Positions 54,400-61,951 of a DNA stretch of 64,000 nt are shown here, piece by piece. The position numbers were made by a program, and so were the translations under genes. Each line of letters opens with the position of its first letter. The first letter of the stretch is position 1. Origin of the DNA: Bradyrhizobium arachidis (GTDB lineage Bacteria > Pseudomonadota > Alphaproteobacteria > Rhizobiales > Xanthobacteraceae); assembly GCF_024758505.1 (NCBI RefSeq), contig NZ_CP077970.1, positions 4,278,001 through 4,342,000 of the forward strand, in the 5' to 3' direction. The notes under the pieces were generated by a model. It made no database searches, was not told where the DNA came from, and worked only from the letters and a program-made list of their open reading frames with translations.

Positions 54400-55593
54400 C
54401 TAGGCGGCCTTGCGTTGGCTCAGGCTGTCGTAGAAGGCGGTTTCGAAACGCATGTAGCCGGTGAACGACGCCACATCCGCAAAGGGCAGGATCTGGGTTG
54501 CCCAATAGCCGCCAAAGCCGTTCTGCCGGTCGATCCAGTAGAACAGGTTCGCCAATCCCGCCCAGCCGAGCGCACCGGCTGGCCGGCCGGTCGGAGCCTT
54601 CTCGTCGTTGACCATGAAGGTGAACGCCCAGGATTTTGACAGGCCCGGGAAAAACTCCGCATCGTTCGAGAGCGATTTAATGACGCCCGGCAAGGCCGTC
54701 ACCTTGAGATCGCCAAGCTGGTTCTTCTCGGCCATCTTCACGGTCTCAGGCTTCAAGACCCGGCCATGGGGACCTGCGCCGTCGTTGAGCCACATGCGGA
54801 TGAAGCGCATGTAGTCGCCGACCGTGCTGTAGAGGCCGTGGCCGCCCATATGGACCTCAGGACTCGCGGGCAATTCGAAGTCCATCGGGGTCAGCGAGCC
54901 GTCGGCGTTGCGCGCATGCACGCCGGCAAGCTTGCTGCGCACCGCATCGTTGATCGCGAATGTGGTGTCGCTCATGCCGAGCGGCTTGAAGATGCGCTCG
55001 GCAAAGACCTCGCCGAGCCGCTTGCCGGTGATGCCCTCGACAACCTGGCCCACCCAATCGATGTTCGTTCCGTACTCCCATTTCGAGCCGGGATCGAACA
55101 GCAGCGGCGTCATGAGTGCGGCCTTCGACGAGGTGATCACGCTCGGCTGTCCGTGCTCGGTCGCCAGGCGCAGATAGTTCTCGTTGAAGAAGTCGTAGCC
55201 GAATCCGCCGGTGTGCAGCAGCAGCATGCGCGTGGTCACGTCACGCTTCGGCGCGCGAAGTTTTGGCTGGCCCTTGGCGTCGAAGCCGTCGATCACCTGG
55301 AGCTTGCCGATGTCAGGCGCGTACTTCCTCGCGGGCGCATCGATGTCGAGCTTGCCTTCCTCGATCAGTTGCAGCGCCGCCGTGCCGGTGATCGCCTTGG
55401 TCGTCGAGAAGATCGCAAAACTGCTGTCGGTCGTCATCGGCGCCGACTGGTCGGTGCGCCGCTTGCCGACGGCGCCCTCGTAGATGTTGCCGTTGCGATC
55501 TGTCACCATCGCCACCACGCCTGGGACGCCCTGGCCCGTCGTGACCGTCTCATGGAGAATGGCGTCAGCCGCCGCCTTGAATTCCTTGGTCAT
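54400..55593 (-). CDS. Serine hydrolase of the class C beta-lactamase fold
   Basis: A 397-residue protein starting [21 protein letters not shown] lies seven bases before the ATG at 55593. The nucleophile motif STTK gives Ser63 and Lys66 ([12 protein letters not shown]). YGTN near 165 supplies the second catalytic element and [15 protein letters not shown] a third. No signal peptide is visible. Such hydrolases include EstB-type esterases and lactonases. Next to a Baeyer-Villiger-type monooxygenase it is well placed to open the ester or lactone product. Confidence 0.92.
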   Translation of the reverse strand: MTKEFKAAADAILHETVTTGQGVPGVVAMVTDRNGNIYEGAVGKRRTDQSAPMTTDSSFAIFSTTKAITGTAALQLIEEGKLDIDAPARKYAPDIGKLQVIDGFDAKGQPKLRAPKRDVTTRMLLLHTGGFGYDFFNENYLRLATEHGQPSVITSSKAALMTPLLFDPGSKWEYGTNIDWVGQVVEGITGKRLGEVFAERIFKPLGMSDTTFAINDAVRSKLAGVHARNADGSLTPMDFELPASPEVHMGGHGLYSTVGDYMRFIRMWLNDGAGPHGRVLKPETVKMAEKNQLGDLKVTALPGVIKSLSNDAEFFPGLSKSWAFTFMVNDEKAPTGRPAGALGWAGLANLFYWIDRQNGFGGYWATQILPFADVASFTGYMRFETAFYDSLSQRKAA

Positions 55594-55671
55594 GTGTTGC
55601 TCCGAATTTGTCATGATGATGCGGGATGGAGGGCCGCGCTCACCCAAAAGGTTGCGCAGCCCCGTGTGCGT

Positions 55672-57303
55672 TCACTGCTTGGCAAAGCCGGGATAGGCCG
55701 AGGAGGCGACCTCATCGCACTTCTGGCGATAGGTCCCGACGCCGCCGATATAGGAGAGCAGACGGCGCGGCTTGCCCTCGACGTTCGAGCCCATGTACCA
55801 GGAGTGCGTCTTGGTCACGAGGGTCGTGTTCGCGACCTCGTCATGATGCGCGACCCAGGCATCCTGCGTCGCCTTGGTCGGCTCGATGACGTTCAACTGG
55901 TTCTTCTTGAGATAGGCGATGCAATCGCTGATCCACTCGACCTGCTGCTGCAGGCACGTCGTCATGTTGCAGAGCGCCGTCGACGGCGCCAGCGGAGCGC
56001 CGGTCGTGAACAGGTTCGGGTAGCCGTGGACCTGAAGACCCATAGTGGTCCGGATGTCGCGGCTCCACTCGTCCTTCAGCGAGCGGCCGTCGCGGCCACG
56101 GATGTCGATGCGCGTCAATGCACCTGAGCCGGCGTCGAAGCCGGTGGCCAGGATGACCACATCAAGCGCATGCGACGTTCCATCGGTGAGTTCGATCCCC
56201 TGGGGCGTAATCCGCTTGATCGGGTTGTTCTTGACGCTGACCAGCTCGACATTCGGCTGGAGGAAAGCCTCCAGATAGTTGGTCTCGAGCGGAACCCGAT
56301 GCGTGCCGAAGCCGTAATCGGTCGGGATCAGCGCCTCGCAGAGTTTTGGGTCCTTCAGGCGCGCGCGCATCTTCTTGCGGACGAACTCGGAGATCTCCTC
56401 GCTGACATCCTCTTCGAAGAACATCTCGACAAAGGAGGCGAGCCACAGCCGCAGCGAGCCTTCATCCCAGATCTTCTCCAGAACGGCGTGACGCTGGTCC
56501 GGTGTGAGATCCTTCCAGGCGCCATTGGTGAAGTCGTATTCGAAGCCGGTGAACGAGTGGGGCAGAACTTTCCGGAATTCCTCGAACCGCGCCTTGTAGC
56601 CCTCGACCTCCTTCGGCCCGTATTTCGGGTTCTTCATCGGAATGATGTATTGCGGCGTGCGCACGAACACTTTCAGGCTGCCGACTTCGCCGGCGATGGT
56701 CTGGATCACCTGGATGCCGGTGGCACCATTGCCGACCACGGCGACGCGTTTGCCGGCGAGATCGAGCTTCTCCTTCGGATAGCGGCCGGTGTGGACCAGC
56801 GTACCCTTGAAGGTCTCCTGTCCGGGAAAGACCGACGTCAGCGGCGCCGACAGCATGCCGCAGCAGGTGATGAGGAACTGCGCGTCGATCGTGTCGCCCT
56901 TGTCGGTGGTGATCGTCCAGCGCTGGGTTGCCTCGTTGAAGACGGCGCTTGTCACCGTCGTGCTGAAGCGGATGTCCTTGCGCAGGTCGAGCGTGTCGGC
57001 GACGTAGTTGAGCCACTTTTCGATTTCCGGCTGACCGGGGAAGCGCTCGCTCCAGCTCCAGCCCTTGTAGAGCTTCTCCGAGAACAGATACTGGTAGATA
57101 TAGGCCTCGGAGTCGAAGCGCGCTCCCGGATAGCGGTTCCAGTACCAGGTGCCACCGACGCCGGTGGCCGTATCGACGGCCTTGACCTTGAGGCCCTGCT
57201 CGTCGCGCAGCTTGTAGAGCTGATAGAGGCCGGCAACTCCCGTACCTATCACCACTGCGTCCAGGCGTTCCGGCTGACGCGCGCCGTTGGTCGTCCCACT
57301 CAT
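55672..57303 (-). CDS. Flavin monooxygenase of the Baeyer-Villiger type
   Basis: A 543-residue two-dinucleotide-domain protein. The FAD-binding motif GTGVAG is at 20-25 and GGTWYWNRYPG at 50-60. The NADPH-binding GNGATG is at 191-196. The Baeyer-Villiger fingerprint F-x-G-x3-H-x3-W-P is present as FKGTLVHTGRYP at 165-176, with Tyr175 instead of the usual Trp. The family inserts oxygen into ketones to give esters or lactones. It is the first gene of the operon with the hydrolase and the sigma-54 activator. AGGAGGGAAGC lies just before the ATG. Confidence 0.95.
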   Translation of the reverse strand: MSGTTNGARQPERLDAVVIGTGVAGLYQLYKLRDEQGLKVKAVDTATGVGGTWYWNRYPGARFDSEAYIYQYLFSEKLYKGWSWSERFPGQPEIEKWLNYVADTLDLRKDIRFSTTVTSAVFNEATQRWTITTDKGDTIDAQFLITCCGMLSAPLTSVFPGQETFKGTLVHTGRYPKEKLDLAGKRVAVVGNGATGIQVIQTIAGEVGSLKVFVRTPQYIIPMKNPKYGPKEVEGYKARFEEFRKVLPHSFTGFEYDFTNGAWKDLTPDQRHAVLEKIWDEGSLRLWLASFVEMFFEEDVSEEISEFVRKKMRARLKDPKLCEALIPTDYGFGTHRVPLETNYLEAFLQPNVELVSVKNNPIKRITPQGIELTDGTSHALDVVILATGFDAGSGALTRIDIRGRDGRSLKDEWSRDIRTTMGLQVHGYPNLFTTGAPLAPSTALCNMTTCLQQQVEWISDCIAYLKKNQLNVIEPTKATQDAWVAHHDEVANTTLVTKTHSWYMGSNVEGKPRRLLSYIGGVGTYRQKCDEVASSAYPGFAKQ

Positions 57304-57365
57304 GCTTCCCTCCTAATTTGGATCTTTGTCCTCTCCCGCTGCGAGGCGAGATGCGATCGGGAAAC

Positions 57366-57380
57366 GCAGGTTGTGTGCCA
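57366..57380 (-). promoter_or_regulatory. Sigma-54 (-24/-12) promoter of the monooxygenase operon
   Basis: On the minus strand TGGCACACAACCTGC matches TGGCAC-N5-TTGC except for one C. The -12 GC is about 65 bases upstream of the monooxygenase start. A sigma-54 activator gene is the third gene of the operon. Confidence 0.7.
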
Positions 57381-57447
57381 GCTCCGTCGCGAGGCTCTAA
57401 GCGCTTGCGTTGATTGGGTTTGTTGTTTGACGGCCGGGATGCCCAGG

Positions 57448-57462
57448 GTTCGAAATTCGAAC
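57448..57462. promoter_or_regulatory. Perfect palindrome GTTCGAAATTCGAAC, candidate activator site
   Basis: It is 15 bases with a central A, about 80 bases upstream of the -24/-12 element, at the usual distance for an enhancer-like site of a sigma-54 activator. Confidence 0.55.
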
Positions 57463-57470
57463 TGGCGGGG

Positions 57471-57500
57471 AGTGCTGAGATCGAATTTCGGTCGAGCACT
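57471..57500. promoter_or_regulatory. Imperfect inverted repeat, second candidate activator site
   Basis: AGTGCT pairs with AGCACT at the ends and TCGAA-like inner arms pair. It lies between the first palindrome and the divergent RidA gene, so it may serve either side. Confidence 0.4.
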
Positions 57501-57563
57501 GGCCCGCCGCACCGCTCCCGGTTACGATCACCTGCAATCAACAAACGTCAGGGAGGCGGCACC

Positions 57564-57965
57564 ATGCCCAAGATCGAACATCTCCGTCCGAGCGAGCTGC
57601 ACCACAATCCCGCATACTCCCATGTCGTCGTCGCCTCAGCCGGGCGCACCATCTACATCGCGGGACAGGTGTCGACCGACGAGGAGGGCAGGGTCGTCGG
57701 CGAAGGCGATCTCGCCGCGCAGACCACGCAGGTCATGCACAATATCGGCGCCGCGCTCGCCGCTGCGGGTGCGACCTACGCCAACATCGTCAAGATCACG
57801 ACCTTCGTCGTCGGATACAAGCCCGAACTACGTCCCATCATCGGCAAGGCCCGCGGCGTCTTCTTCGAAGGCATGACCCCGCCGGCCAGCACGCTCGTCG
57901 GCGTCACGGCGCTTGCCGCGCCGGAATGGCTGATCGAGATCGAGGCTGTGGCGGTGGTGGATTGA
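57564..57965 (+). CDS. RidA-family protein, second copy
   Basis: A 133-residue protein starting MPKIEHLRPSELHHNPAYSH with GGGAGGCGGCACC just upstream of the ATG. Core segments are TIYIAGQVSTDEEGRVVG, VMHNIGAALAAAGATYANIV and the C-terminal APEWLIEIEAVAVV, where IEIE replaces the R-x-E-I/V of deaminating RidA. It is divergent from the monooxygenase operon and shares its control region. It may remove a reactive by-product of that pathway; this is only an inference. Confidence 0.9.
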   Translation: MPKIEHLRPSELHHNPAYSHVVVASAGRTIYIAGQVSTDEEGRVVGEGDLAAQTTQVMHNIGAALAAAGATYANIVKITTFVVGYKPELRPIIGKARGVFFEGMTPPASTLVGVTALAAPEWLIEIEAVAVVD

Positions 57966-57987
57966 CGGGGACGCTGCATACCCCAAT

Positions 57988-58109
57988 GTCGTCCTGGCGA
58001 AAGCCAGGACCCATTACCCCAGGGAGTAGTTGTGGCGCAGCGCGCTGACTACGAGTCTTCGCGACAATGACCGCTGGTGGTTATGGGTCCGGGCTTTCGC
58101 CAGGACGAC
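57988..58109. repeat. Palindromic intergenic repeat, family 3 copy b
   Basis: GTCGTCCTGGCGAAAGCCAG with GACCCAT at the left pairs with ATGGGTC, CGGGCTTTCGCCAGGACGAC at the right. Same family as 49774-49913, with a different middle. Confidence 0.85.
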
Positions 58110-58154
58110 AGCGAGGTTGTGGTCGCCTGCTTCGGCTCACACCAACCGCCGCCC

Positions 58155-59471
58155 TCACTCCTCCGCCGTCTTCTCCGGCCCGTCATAGGCGATGCCGCGG
58201 ATCACGGCGGCCTTGCCGAACTTCTTGCGCAGGCTGTCCACCGCGCGCTCGGCGTGCGCGGCGCGGCGGTCGAGCATGTCGGTGTCGTCGTCGGACGAGC
58301 CCGCGCGCAGCGCGCTGACGCCGGCGCCCATCAGGCGGAAGGCGGTACCGTCGATCTCCTTGGCCAGCATCTCCCGGCAGATCGAAAAGATCTTTGCCGC
58401 AAGTTGCGTCGGCGCCGCGATCGATTGCGAGCGGGTGCGCTGGCGGAAGTCGGCGGTCTTCAGCTTCAGCGTGACGGTCGAGCCGGCGAGCTCGCTGGTC
58501 TTCAGGCGCGAAGAGGTCTTCTCGCACAGGCGCCACAAAATCTTTTCCAGCGTCGCGAAATCGCGGATGTCGCTCTCGAACGTGGTTTCGCTGGAGATCG
58601 TCTTGGCGCCGCGATCCGCCACCACACTGCGGTCGTCGATGCCGCGCGCGAGCCGCCAGAGCCTGCGGCCGTCGGTCGGGAACTGCCGCATCAGTTCGAT
58701 CTCGTCGGCCTTTTGCAGATCGGCGATGGTGCGGAAGCCGCGCTGAACCAATCGCTCCTGCGTGGCGGGACCGACGCCGAAGATGAAGCCGACGGGCTTG
58801 TCGGCCAGCATCGTGCGCGCTTCCTCCTGGTCGAGCGTGGCAAAGCCGCGCGGCTTGTCGAGGTCGGAGGCGATTTTTGCCAGAAACTTGTTGCAGGACA
58901 GCCCGACCGACACCGAGATGCCGATATCGCGCTCGACGTCGCGGGCAAAGCGCGCCAGCACTTTTGCCGGGATCATGCCGTGGACGCGCTCGGTGCCGGA
59001 GAGATCGAGAAAGGCTTCGTCGATCGACAGCGGCTCGACCAGCGGCGTCAGCGCCTGCATGGCATGGCGCACCTCGCGGCCGACCCGAACATATTTTGCC
59101 ATGTCGGGCGGGATCACGGTCGCGTGCGGGCACGCTTCGAGCGCCCTGTACATCGGCATCGCCGAGCGCACGCCAAAGGTGCGCGCGATGTAGCAGGCAG
59201 CCGACACCACGCCGCGTTTTCCGCCGCCGATGATGACGGGCTTGTCCGCGATATCTGGATTGTCGCGCTTCTCGACGGTCGCGTAGAACGCGTCGCAGTC
59301 GATATGGGCGATGGTGAGGGCGGCGAGCGTGCGGTGGCGGACGAGGCGAGGGGAACCGCAGCGGATGCAGCGCCGCGCCGCAATATCGAGATCGGACAGA
59401 CAGTCCCGGCAGAAGCAGCCAGGACCGATTTGAAGTCCGGTCTGAGGTCCCGACTGGTCGGGATTGGTCAC
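58155..59471 (-). CDS. dinB: DNA polymerase IV (Y family) with N-terminal Cys cluster
   Basis: A 438-residue translesion polymerase. The GTG at 59471 overlaps the TGA of the upstream gene (GTGA). The catalytic acidic residues are in IDCDAFYATVE (Asp58, Asp60) and the SIDEAFLD segment. The palm, thumb and little-finger domains follow in normal order. Unlike E. coli DinB it has about 50 extra N-terminal residues with Cys19, Cys21, Cys24, Cys35 and Cys38 (CFCRDC and CIRC), which look like a zinc site. DinB copies damaged templates. Confidence 0.93.
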   Translation of the reverse strand: MTNPDQSGPQTGLQIGPGCFCRDCLSDLDIAARRCIRCGSPRLVRHRTLAALTIAHIDCDAFYATVEKRDNPDIADKPVIIGGGKRGVVSAACYIARTFGVRSAMPMYRALEACPHATVIPPDMAKYVRVGREVRHAMQALTPLVEPLSIDEAFLDLSGTERVHGMIPAKVLARFARDVERDIGISVSVGLSCNKFLAKIASDLDKPRGFATLDQEEARTMLADKPVGFIFGVGPATQERLVQRGFRTIADLQKADEIELMRQFPTDGRRLWRLARGIDDRSVVADRGAKTISSETTFESDIRDFATLEKILWRLCEKTSSRLKTSELAGSTVTLKLKTADFRQRTRSQSIAAPTQLAAKIFSICREMLAKEIDGTAFRLMGAGVSALRAGSSDDDTDMLDRRAAHAERAVDSLRKKFGKAAVIRGIAYDGPEKTAEE

Positions 59472-59788
59472 GGCACGTCGCGCTCCCAATGCGGGTCGCC
59501 GAGCACCTGCCGGGCGGCGGCGATGTTGGTCGGATGCAGTTGCGAGACGTTCGCAAAAGCCTTCACCGTGGCATCGTCGCGCAGCACGAAATCGAGCACG
59601 CTGATCAGGAAATTCGGGTCGCCGGCGGCGCTGCGCAAGGTCTCCGGGCCGATGCCTGTCTCAGCCAGGAACAGGCCCAGCCTTTCAGGGTCGCCCGCAA
59701 CGAAAGACAGCGCCTGAATCGCAACAATTTCAGCGACTTCGCGGGGGTTTTGAACAGGCTTTTTCAAGGGGGCGGTTTGCCTTTCCAT
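59468..59788 (-). CDS. DUF3572 family protein
   Basis: A 106-residue helical protein with the family's segments NPREVAEIVAIQALSFVAGD, LGLFLAETGIGPETLR and FLISVLDFVLRDDATVKAFA. The function is not known. It is coupled to dinB by a GTGA overlap and is divergent from divK. Confidence 0.9.
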   Translation of the reverse strand: MERQTAPLKKPVQNPREVAEIVAIQALSFVAGDPERLGLFLAETGIGPETLRSAAGDPNFLISVLDFVLRDDATVKAFANVSQLHPTNIAAARQVLGDPHWERDVP

Positions 59789-59809
59789 TAACTTTCAGTG
59801 TCTACTTTG

Positions 59810-59920
59810 GAATCATCATGCCCGAGTCTCGCAAGGCCAGACAAGCAACCGGCAACCAATCGCAGAAAGTTGGGCCTCGGGTTTAACGAAACTAGAGCGA
59901 ATCTGGAGCTAGTTTGAATC
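59810..59920. promoter_or_regulatory. Cluster of four GANTC (CcrM) sites upstream of divK
   Basis: GAATC at 59810, GAGTC at 59824, GAATC at 59899 and 59916. Four sites in 111 bases between divergent genes suggest methylation-sensitive cell-cycle control. Confidence 0.5.
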
Positions 59921-59997
59921 CAGTTTTCGAAGCGCCGTCGAGAGGCGCCTGAGGCGCCACATGTCGAACAGATCTCCTGGAAGTGGGGAGTTGCGGG

Positions 59998-60363
59998 ATG
60001 GCTAAGACCGTCCTGATCGTGGAAGACAACGAGCTCAACATGAAGCTCTTCCGCGACCTGTTGGAGGCGCATGGCTATCAGACCTCGGGCACCAGCAATG
60101 GCTACGAGGCGCTCGATCTCGTTCGCAAGATGCGTCCCGACCTCGTCTTGATGGATATCCAATTGCCGCAGGTCTCGGGTCTGGAGGTGACGCGCTGGAT
60201 CAAGGACGATCCGGAACTGCGCACCATTCCCGTCGTCGCAGTCACGGCCTTCGCGATGAAGGGCGACGAAGAACGCATCCGCGAGGGCGGCTGCGAAGCC
60301 TATTTGTCCAAGCCGATCTCGGTCGGCAAGTTCATTGAGACGGTCCGGCGTTTTATCGGGTAG
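59998..60363 (+). CDS. divK: DivK, single-domain response regulator
   Basis: A 121-residue receiver domain. The phosphoacceptor is Asp53 ([13 protein letters not shown]), with acidic residues 10 and nearby (VEDNELN) for Mg2+ and Lys near 105 (YLSKPIS). DivK has no output domain; in Caulobacter it is phosphorylated by PleC/DivJ and controls CckA through DivL. The pleD gene follows 13 bases downstream, the same arrangement as in Caulobacter. The start at 59998 follows GGGGAGTTGCGGG. Confidence 0.96.
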   Translation: MAKTVLIVEDNELNMKLFRDLLEAHGYQTSGTSNGYEALDLVRKMRPDLVLMDIQLPQVSGLEVTRWIKDDPELRTIPVVAVTAFAMKGDEERIREGGCEAYLSKPISVGKFIETVRRFIG

Positions 60364-60376
60364 GGAGTCAATTTCA

Positions 60377-61750
60377 GTGTCCGCGCGTATCCTCGTCGTC
60401 GATGACGTCCCTGCCAACGTCAAGCTCTTGGAAGCCCGTCTCTCGGCCGAATATTTCGATGTGATGACGGCGTCGAACGGCGCCGAAGCGCTGGCAATGT
60501 CTCGCAGCGCCGAATGTGATATCATCCTGCTCGACGTCATGATGCCCGACATGGACGGCTTTGAGGTCTGCCGCCGCTTGAAGTCCGATCCGGCGACGCA
60601 TCACATTCCGGTCGTGATGGTGACCGCGCTCGACAGCCCCGCCGACCGCGTGCGCGGTCTGGAAGCGGGCGCCGACGATTTCCTCACAAAACCCTTGTCC
60701 GATGTCGTGCTGATCGCGCGCGTGCGTTCGCTGACGCGGCTGAAGATGATGACCGATGAGCTGCGCATGCGCGCCATCACCTCGCTCGAGATCGGGGTGC
60801 AGGCGCCGGAGCGCAACGCGATCACCGACACCGGCAAGGGCGGCCGCATCCTGCTGGTCGACGACCGGCAGTCGTCCTATGAGCGGCTCGCGACTCTGCT
60901 CGCCGCCGAGCACACGGTCGATGTCGAGCCCAACCCGACGGAGGCGCTGTTCCACGCCGCCGAGGGCAATTACGACCTCCTGATCGTCTCGCTCGACCTC
61001 AACAATTTCGACGGGCTTCGGCTGTGCAGCCAGGCGCGCTCGCTGGAGCGCACCCGTCACGTGCCGATCCTTGCGATTGCCGAAGCCGAGAGCGGCACGC
61101 GGCTGCTGCGCGGGCTCGAGATCGGCGTCAACGATTATCTCTTGCGCCCGGTCGACAAGAACGAGCTTTCGGCGCGCGCCCGCACGCAAATTCGCCGCCG
61201 CCGCTATACCGATCATTTGCGCGACAACGTGCAGAACTCGATCGAGGCTGCGATCACCGACGCGCTGACCGGCCTGCATAACCGCCGCTACATGGAGAGC
61301 CATCTGGCGACGCTCGCTGAACAAGCGTCCACGCGCGGCAAGCCGCTAGCGCTGATGATCCTGGACATCGACTATTTCAAGTCGATCAACGATAATTACG
61401 GTCACGATGCCGGCGACGACGTGCTGCGCGAATTCGCGGTGCGCGTGCGAAAATCGATCCGTGGCATCGATCTCGCCTGCCGCTACGGCGGCGAGGAATT
61501 CGTCATCGTGATGCCGGAGACCGATCTGCACGTCGCCGGCATGGTCGCCGAGCGCCTGCGCCGCTCGATAGCGGGCGAGCCCTTTGCCGTCCACAAGGGC
61601 ACCAAGCGGATCGAAGTCACGATCTCGATCGGATTGACGACGCTGGAGCAGAAGGGCGAGGCCGTCGCCGACGTCCTCAAGCGCGCCGACACCGCGCTCT
61701 ACCGCGCCAAGCACGACGGCCGCAATCGCGTGGTGTCGCAGGCGGCCTAG
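60377..61750 (+). CDS. pleD: PleD, diguanylate cyclase response regulator
   Basis: A 457-residue protein from the GTG at 60377 (GGGAG ten bases upstream). Receiver domain 1 has Asp53 (IILLDVMMPDMDG). Receiver domain 2 is degenerate: the usual acceptor Asp is not at its place in LLIVSLDLNNFDG, as in Caulobacter PleD, where it is an adaptor for dimerisation. The GGDEF domain has the active site GGEEF and an upstream RGID that is the R-x-x-D inhibitory site. It makes cyclic di-GMP at the cell pole. It is co-transcribed with divK. Confidence 0.96.
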   Translation: MSARILVVDDVPANVKLLEARLSAEYFDVMTASNGAEALAMSRSAECDIILLDVMMPDMDGFEVCRRLKSDPATHHIPVVMVTALDSPADRVRGLEAGADDFLTKPLSDVVLIARVRSLTRLKMMTDELRMRAITSLEIGVQAPERNAITDTGKGGRILLVDDRQSSYERLATLLAAEHTVDVEPNPTEALFHAAEGNYDLLIVSLDLNNFDGLRLCSQARSLERTRHVPILAIAEAESGTRLLRGLEIGVNDYLLRPVDKNELSARARTQIRRRRYTDHLRDNVQNSIEAAITDALTGLHNRRYMESHLATLAEQASTRGKPLALMILDIDYFKSINDNYGHDAGDDVLREFAVRVRKSIRGIDLACRYGGEEFVIVMPETDLHVAGMVAERLRRSIAGEPFAVHKGTKRIEVTISIGLTTLEQKGEAVADVLKRADTALYRAKHDGRNRVVSQAA

Positions 61751-61794
61751 GCGCGCCTGCATCGAGCGTGCGGCGCCGCGTTCCACAAACTCCG

Positions 61795-61899
61795 CTGTCA
61801 TGCCCCGCGAAAGCGGGGCATCCAGTACGCCGCGGCTTCTCGGCTCTACTCTCGCTGTCTCTGGAATACTGGATCACCCGCTTTCGCGGGTGATGACAG
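61795..61899. repeat. Palindromic intergenic repeat, family 4
   Basis: CTGTCATGCCCCGCGAAAGC with GGGGCATCCAGTA at the left pairs with TACTGGATCACCCGCTTTCG and CGGGTGATGACAG at the right. It lies between convergent genes and may stop transcription. Confidence 0.8.
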
Positions 61900-61951
61900 T
61901 TGTGTGCGTGGAAGCAGCGACAGACTCTCGCTCAGCAAAAGGCGCCCCGCC

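Noticed and set aside
54766..57876. Plus-strand open frames of 453 and 568 codons
   Set aside because: They oppose the beta-lactamase-fold hydrolase and the monooxygenase and carry no recognisable motif.
58077..59717. Plus-strand open frame of 546 codons
   Set aside because: Shadow of dinB and the DUF3572 gene, which show clear family motifs.
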